A stretch of 64,000 bases of DNA from Arthrobacter sp. C2 (GTDB taxonomy: Bacteria > Actinomycetota > Actinomycetes > Actinomycetales > Micrococcaceae). A program made the translations under genes and the position numbers. This document shows positions 61,660 to 64,000 of this stretch, one piece after another (the first letter of the stretch is position 1; each line of letters starts with the position of its first letter). The notes below the pieces were generated by a model. It made no database searches. It was not told the DNA's origin and saw only the letters and a list, made by a program, of their open reading frames with translations. The stretch spans positions 1,860,001 through 1,924,000 of the forward strand of contig CP042428.1 of NCBI GenBank assembly GCA_024207135.1, read 5' to 3'.

Positions 61660-63804
61660 TTACCTTGTGCGCCCGAGCTTGCTTGGCCACCACACTTTCC
61701 CGCCGAGATCATGGACCAGTGCCGGCACCAGCAGCGACCTGACCACCAGGGTGTCAAGCAGCACGCCGAAGGCGACGATGAATCCGAGCTGCAGAAGGAA
61801 CATGATGGGGATGATGCCCAGCGCGGCGAACGTGGCCGCCAGCACCACGCCCGCGGAGGTGATGACGCCACCGGTGACGGCCAGGCCTCGCAGGACGCCC
61901 GCACGCGTGCCGTGCTCCAGGGATTCCTCCCGGACCCGGGTCATCAGGAAGATGTTGTAGTCCACGCCCAACGCGACCAGGAACACGAATCCGAACAGCG
62001 GAACGGACGGGTCGGCCCCGACGAAGTTGAAGATGCCGTTGAAGACCCAGGCGGAAACCCCCATGGCGGTTCCGTAGGACAGCAGGGTGGTCGCCACCAG
62101 GAGCACCGGGGCCAGGATCGAGCGCAGCAGCAGCATCAGGATGAGCAGGATGGCGCCGAGGATCAGCGGGATGATCTTGACCAGGTCGGCCTGCGCCGTG
62201 GTCGCGGTGTCGCTCAGCGTCGCCGTGGTTCCGCCCACCAGCGATTCCGGGTCCTGCCCGTGGAGCATCTCCCGCAGGTCCAACAGCGTTGCCTTGGCGG
62301 CGTCCGAGTCCGCGGCGTCGTCCAGGGTGATGGAGATCAGGCTCCGCCCCTCGACCACCTGGGGCTCGCGTCCGGCCTGCACGAGGGCGGGTCCGCCGTC
62401 GGCGGCCTGGAGGTAGGCCGAGGCCACCCCGCCGGCGTCCTCGATCCGGGGCAACAGGTCCGCGGCGCGCGATTCGTCGACGATGGCGAAGAGCGGGCTT
62501 CCCGTGCCTCCGGGGAAGTGCTCCCCGAGCACGAGTTGGCCGTCGCGCGAATCGGTCTGGCCCAAGACCAGTTCGCTTTGCGGCACGCCGGAGGCCTTGA
62601 GCTGGGTCATGCCCAGGGCACCGGCGGCCAGCACCAACGCCGTAAGCACCCAGATCGGCCGGGGGTGGCGACCGACGAAACCGGCGACACGTCCCCACAG
62701 GCCCGCGGGCAGCTCCTCGGCGTCCAACCGGACCTCGGGCTTCGGCATGAAGGGCCAGTAGGCTTTCCTGCCCAGCAGCGCCAGCGCGGCGGGCAGGAAC
62801 GTCAGGGCGGCGATGATGGAAAAGACGATGCCGCTCGCGCCAATCGGGCCCAGCGCCTTGTTGGAGTTCAGGTCCGAGAAGAGCAGGCACAGCAGGCCCA
62901 CTGTCACGGTGCCGCCGGAAGCCAGGATGGGTTCCACGGATCGCTTCCAGGCCGTCACCACGGCCTCCCAGCGGTCCTGCCCCTTGGACAGCGCCTCCTT
63001 GTGCCTGGCCACCAGCAGCAATGAATAGTCGGTTGCGGCGCCGATGACAAGGATGGAGAGAATGCCTTGGCTTTGCCCGTCGAGGCTGATCCAGCCCTCC
63101 TTGGCCATGAAGTACACCGCGAGGATGGCGGCACACAGTGCGGCGACGGCCGTGAACAGCACCGTCACCGGCAGCAGGACGGAGCGGTAGACCAGCAGCA
63201 GGATCAGGAAGACCGCGCCGAGCGCCACCCCGAGCAGCACCCCGTCGATGCCCCCGAAGGCCTCCACGAGGTCGGCGCTGAATCCGGCCGGGCCGGTGAC
63301 GTAGGCGCGGGTCCCCTCGGGAATCCGCTCGGCAAGCTCCGTGCGCAGGTCGTCGACCGCAGCGTCGACCTCCGCATTGCCGTCCAATGGAACCAGCAGC
63401 TGTGCCGCAAGCCCGTCCTCGGAAGCGAAGGGGCCGACGATCTCGCCGTCCAGGCCCCCGAGGTCCTTCAGCGAGGCGGCAACCTCCTTGATCCGGTCCT
63501 GGTCGATCGCCGATTCGCCGGCAATCACCACCACCGCGGGGATGGCGTCGGAGGTGCGGAACTTCGCTTGCCACTCCAGGGCCCGCGTCGCCTCGGCCGT
63601 GGCCGGCAGGAACGCCGCCTGGTCGTTGGTTTGCACATCCCCCAGCTTGCCGAAGGTCGGCCCGCCCACTCCGGCGACGCCCAGCCAGATCGCGACCAGC
63701 ACGACGGCCAGCACCGCGCGGAAGACGGCTTTGCCCGTTCCCGGACCGGGCTTCTTTCCCGGTTTGCCGGGGCCCGCCCCGACCGCCATGACTCGATTGT
63801 CCAC
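61660..63804 (-). CDS. MMPL family transporter
   Basis: 714 aa from GTG 63804, preceded by GAGGAG. RND-like permease with two halves: an N-terminal helix (VFRAVLAVVLVAIWLGVAGVGG), an external loop with DQAAFLPATAEATRALEW (the P-x-x-AE element of MMPL porter loops), helices 2-6 (GVLLGVALGAVFLILLLVYRSVLLPVTVLFTAVAAL, GAATDYSLLLVARHKEAL), and a second half with GFVFLVALGVDYNIFLMTRVREESL. It contains the paired GAATDYS/LGVDYNI motifs that carry the proton-relay Asp-Tyr pairs. It may export lipids or drugs. Divergent from a MarR-like gene, which probably controls it. Confidence 0.88.
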   Translation of the reverse strand: MDNRVMAVGAGPGKPGKKPGPGTGKAVFRAVLAVVLVAIWLGVAGVGGPTFGKLGDVQTNDQAAFLPATAEATRALEWQAKFRTSDAIPAVVVIAGESAIDQDRIKEVAASLKDLGGLDGEIVGPFASEDGLAAQLLVPLDGNAEVDAAVDDLRTELAERIPEGTRAYVTGPAGFSADLVEAFGGIDGVLLGVALGAVFLILLLVYRSVLLPVTVLFTAVAALCAAILAVYFMAKEGWISLDGQSQGILSILVIGAATDYSLLLVARHKEALSKGQDRWEAVVTAWKRSVEPILASGGTVTVGLLCLLFSDLNSNKALGPIGASGIVFSIIAALTFLPAALALLGRKAYWPFMPKPEVRLDAEELPAGLWGRVAGFVGRHPRPIWVLTALVLAAGALGMTQLKASGVPQSELVLGQTDSRDGQLVLGEHFPGGTGSPLFAIVDESRAADLLPRIEDAGGVASAYLQAADGGPALVQAGREPQVVEGRSLISITLDDAADSDAAKATLLDLREMLHGQDPESLVGGTTATLSDTATTAQADLVKIIPLILGAILLILMLLLRSILAPVLLVATTLLSYGTAMGVSAWVFNGIFNFVGADPSVPLFGFVFLVALGVDYNIFLMTRVREESLEHGTRAGVLRGLAVTGGVITSAGVVLAATFAALGIIPIMFLLQLGFIVAFGVLLDTLVVRSLLVPALVHDLGGKVWWPSKLGRTR

Positions 63805-63914
63805 GTTCCAACTCCTCGTTGTGCCGATGGCTTTCCATCCACATTCAGTTACGTCTCCATCAAAGAGTATTTTCATCATGGAACTATTACAAGTTGAGGC
63901 ATAGAATGGTTCCC
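63805..63914. promoter_or_regulatory. AT-rich divergent control region between the MMPL and MarR-like genes
   Basis: 110 nt, markedly AT-rich in 63860-63907. Contains the MarR-like gene's TAGAAT (63902-63907, 7 nt before ATG 63915) and, on the minus strand, hexamers such as AATACT that could serve the MMPL gene. No clear palindrome was identified. Confidence 0.5.
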
Positions 63915-64000
63915 ATGGATCCCGCCGCCGCCTTCGAACTCGTCCTGCTGCTTCAGCAGTTCGGCCAGGCCTCGGACCGCTACGTGGAAACCACCGGGTC
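63915..64000 (+). CDS. MarR-family-like regulator, N-terminus only (truncated by window end)
   Basis: Only 28 residues are visible (MDPAAAFELVLLLQQFGQAS...). The helix pattern agrees with the first helix of MarR-type proteins, and divergence from an MMPL transporter is the common arrangement. The ATG is supported by TAGAAT 7 nt upstream. The family call rests mainly on context. Confidence 0.45.
   Translation, partial: MDPAAAFELVLLLQQFGQASDRYVETTG

Overview
This 64 kb window is a high-GC actinobacterial chromosome segment. Gene content and order point to Micrococcaceae (Arthrobacter, Paeniglutamicibacter and relatives): an HspR-controlled dnaK operon, a CRP/GlxR-type regulator, a MarP-type protease, DUF3073, a DUF222/HNH endonuclease, and the actinobacterial cluster pairing an MrfA-type helicase with Tad-like secretion genes. 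The genus is inferred from family content only. I see no rRNA, tRNA, CRISPR array, transposase or prophage. Most of the window is ordinary core chromosome. The accessory-looking part is around 3.0-5.4 kb: a decayed membrane-protein gene beside a DUF222/HNH endonuclease.

Layout. 0-7.3 kb: an ArsR-type regulator and a SAM methyltransferase (minus), a GNAT enzyme, the decayed gene, the HNH endonuclease, tRNA hydroxylase TrhO and a second GNAT enzyme. 7.4-16.9 kb: an MrfA-type DNA helicase convergent with a seven-gene Tad-like operon (two TadE-like proteins, a Flp-like DUF4244 peptide, TadC-, TadB- and TadA/CpaF-like proteins and a CpaE/Ssd-like ATPase), followed by a divergent family A DNA polymerase. 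16.9-24.7 kb: Nudix hydrolase, endonuclease III, an Ala-rich membrane protein, acs, aroQ, a YjbR-type protein and a frameshifted DUF2332 gene. 24.7-31.9 kb: MarP-type protease, CRP/GlxR regulator, Nudix, RidA, a DUF4177-like peptide, a class A penicillin-binding protein and a metallophosphoesterase. 31.9-36.1 kb: a two-subunit ABC exporter and a small lipoprotein. 36.2-43.7 kb: purine synthesis genes purC and purD (minus) and purF and purM (plus), with four small genes between them. 43.9-53.4 kb: sirtuin, DUF3073, a septum-formation-related protein, ClpB, YceI, VOC and YccF proteins, a lipoprotein polysaccharide deacetylase and TrmB. 53.5-58.6 kb: a DUF1023 hydrolase and hspR, dnaJ, grpE and dnaK (minus). 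58.9-64 kb: a small export protein, a DEAD-box RNA helicase with an RG-rich tail, and an MMPL transporter divergent from a truncated MarR-like gene.

Two regulatory themes stand out. First, many genes have a TANNNT-like -10 hexamer placed 5-8 nt (usually 7) before the start codon and no Shine-Dalgarno sequence, which fits leaderless transcription; this decided several start codons. Second, heat-shock control is readable directly: two HAIR-type inverted repeats precede dnaK and one precedes clpB, while hspR lies at the end of the dnaK operon. Strong hairpins separate grpE from dnaJ and dnaJ from hspR, suggesting graded expression within the operon. A CRP/GlxR-type site precedes the CRP-family gene (probable autoregulation), and a different perfect palindrome precedes acs. 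I did not find an obviously new system. The best leads are the helicase/Tad/polymerase neighbourhood, the asymmetric ABC exporter and the operon-internal hairpins.
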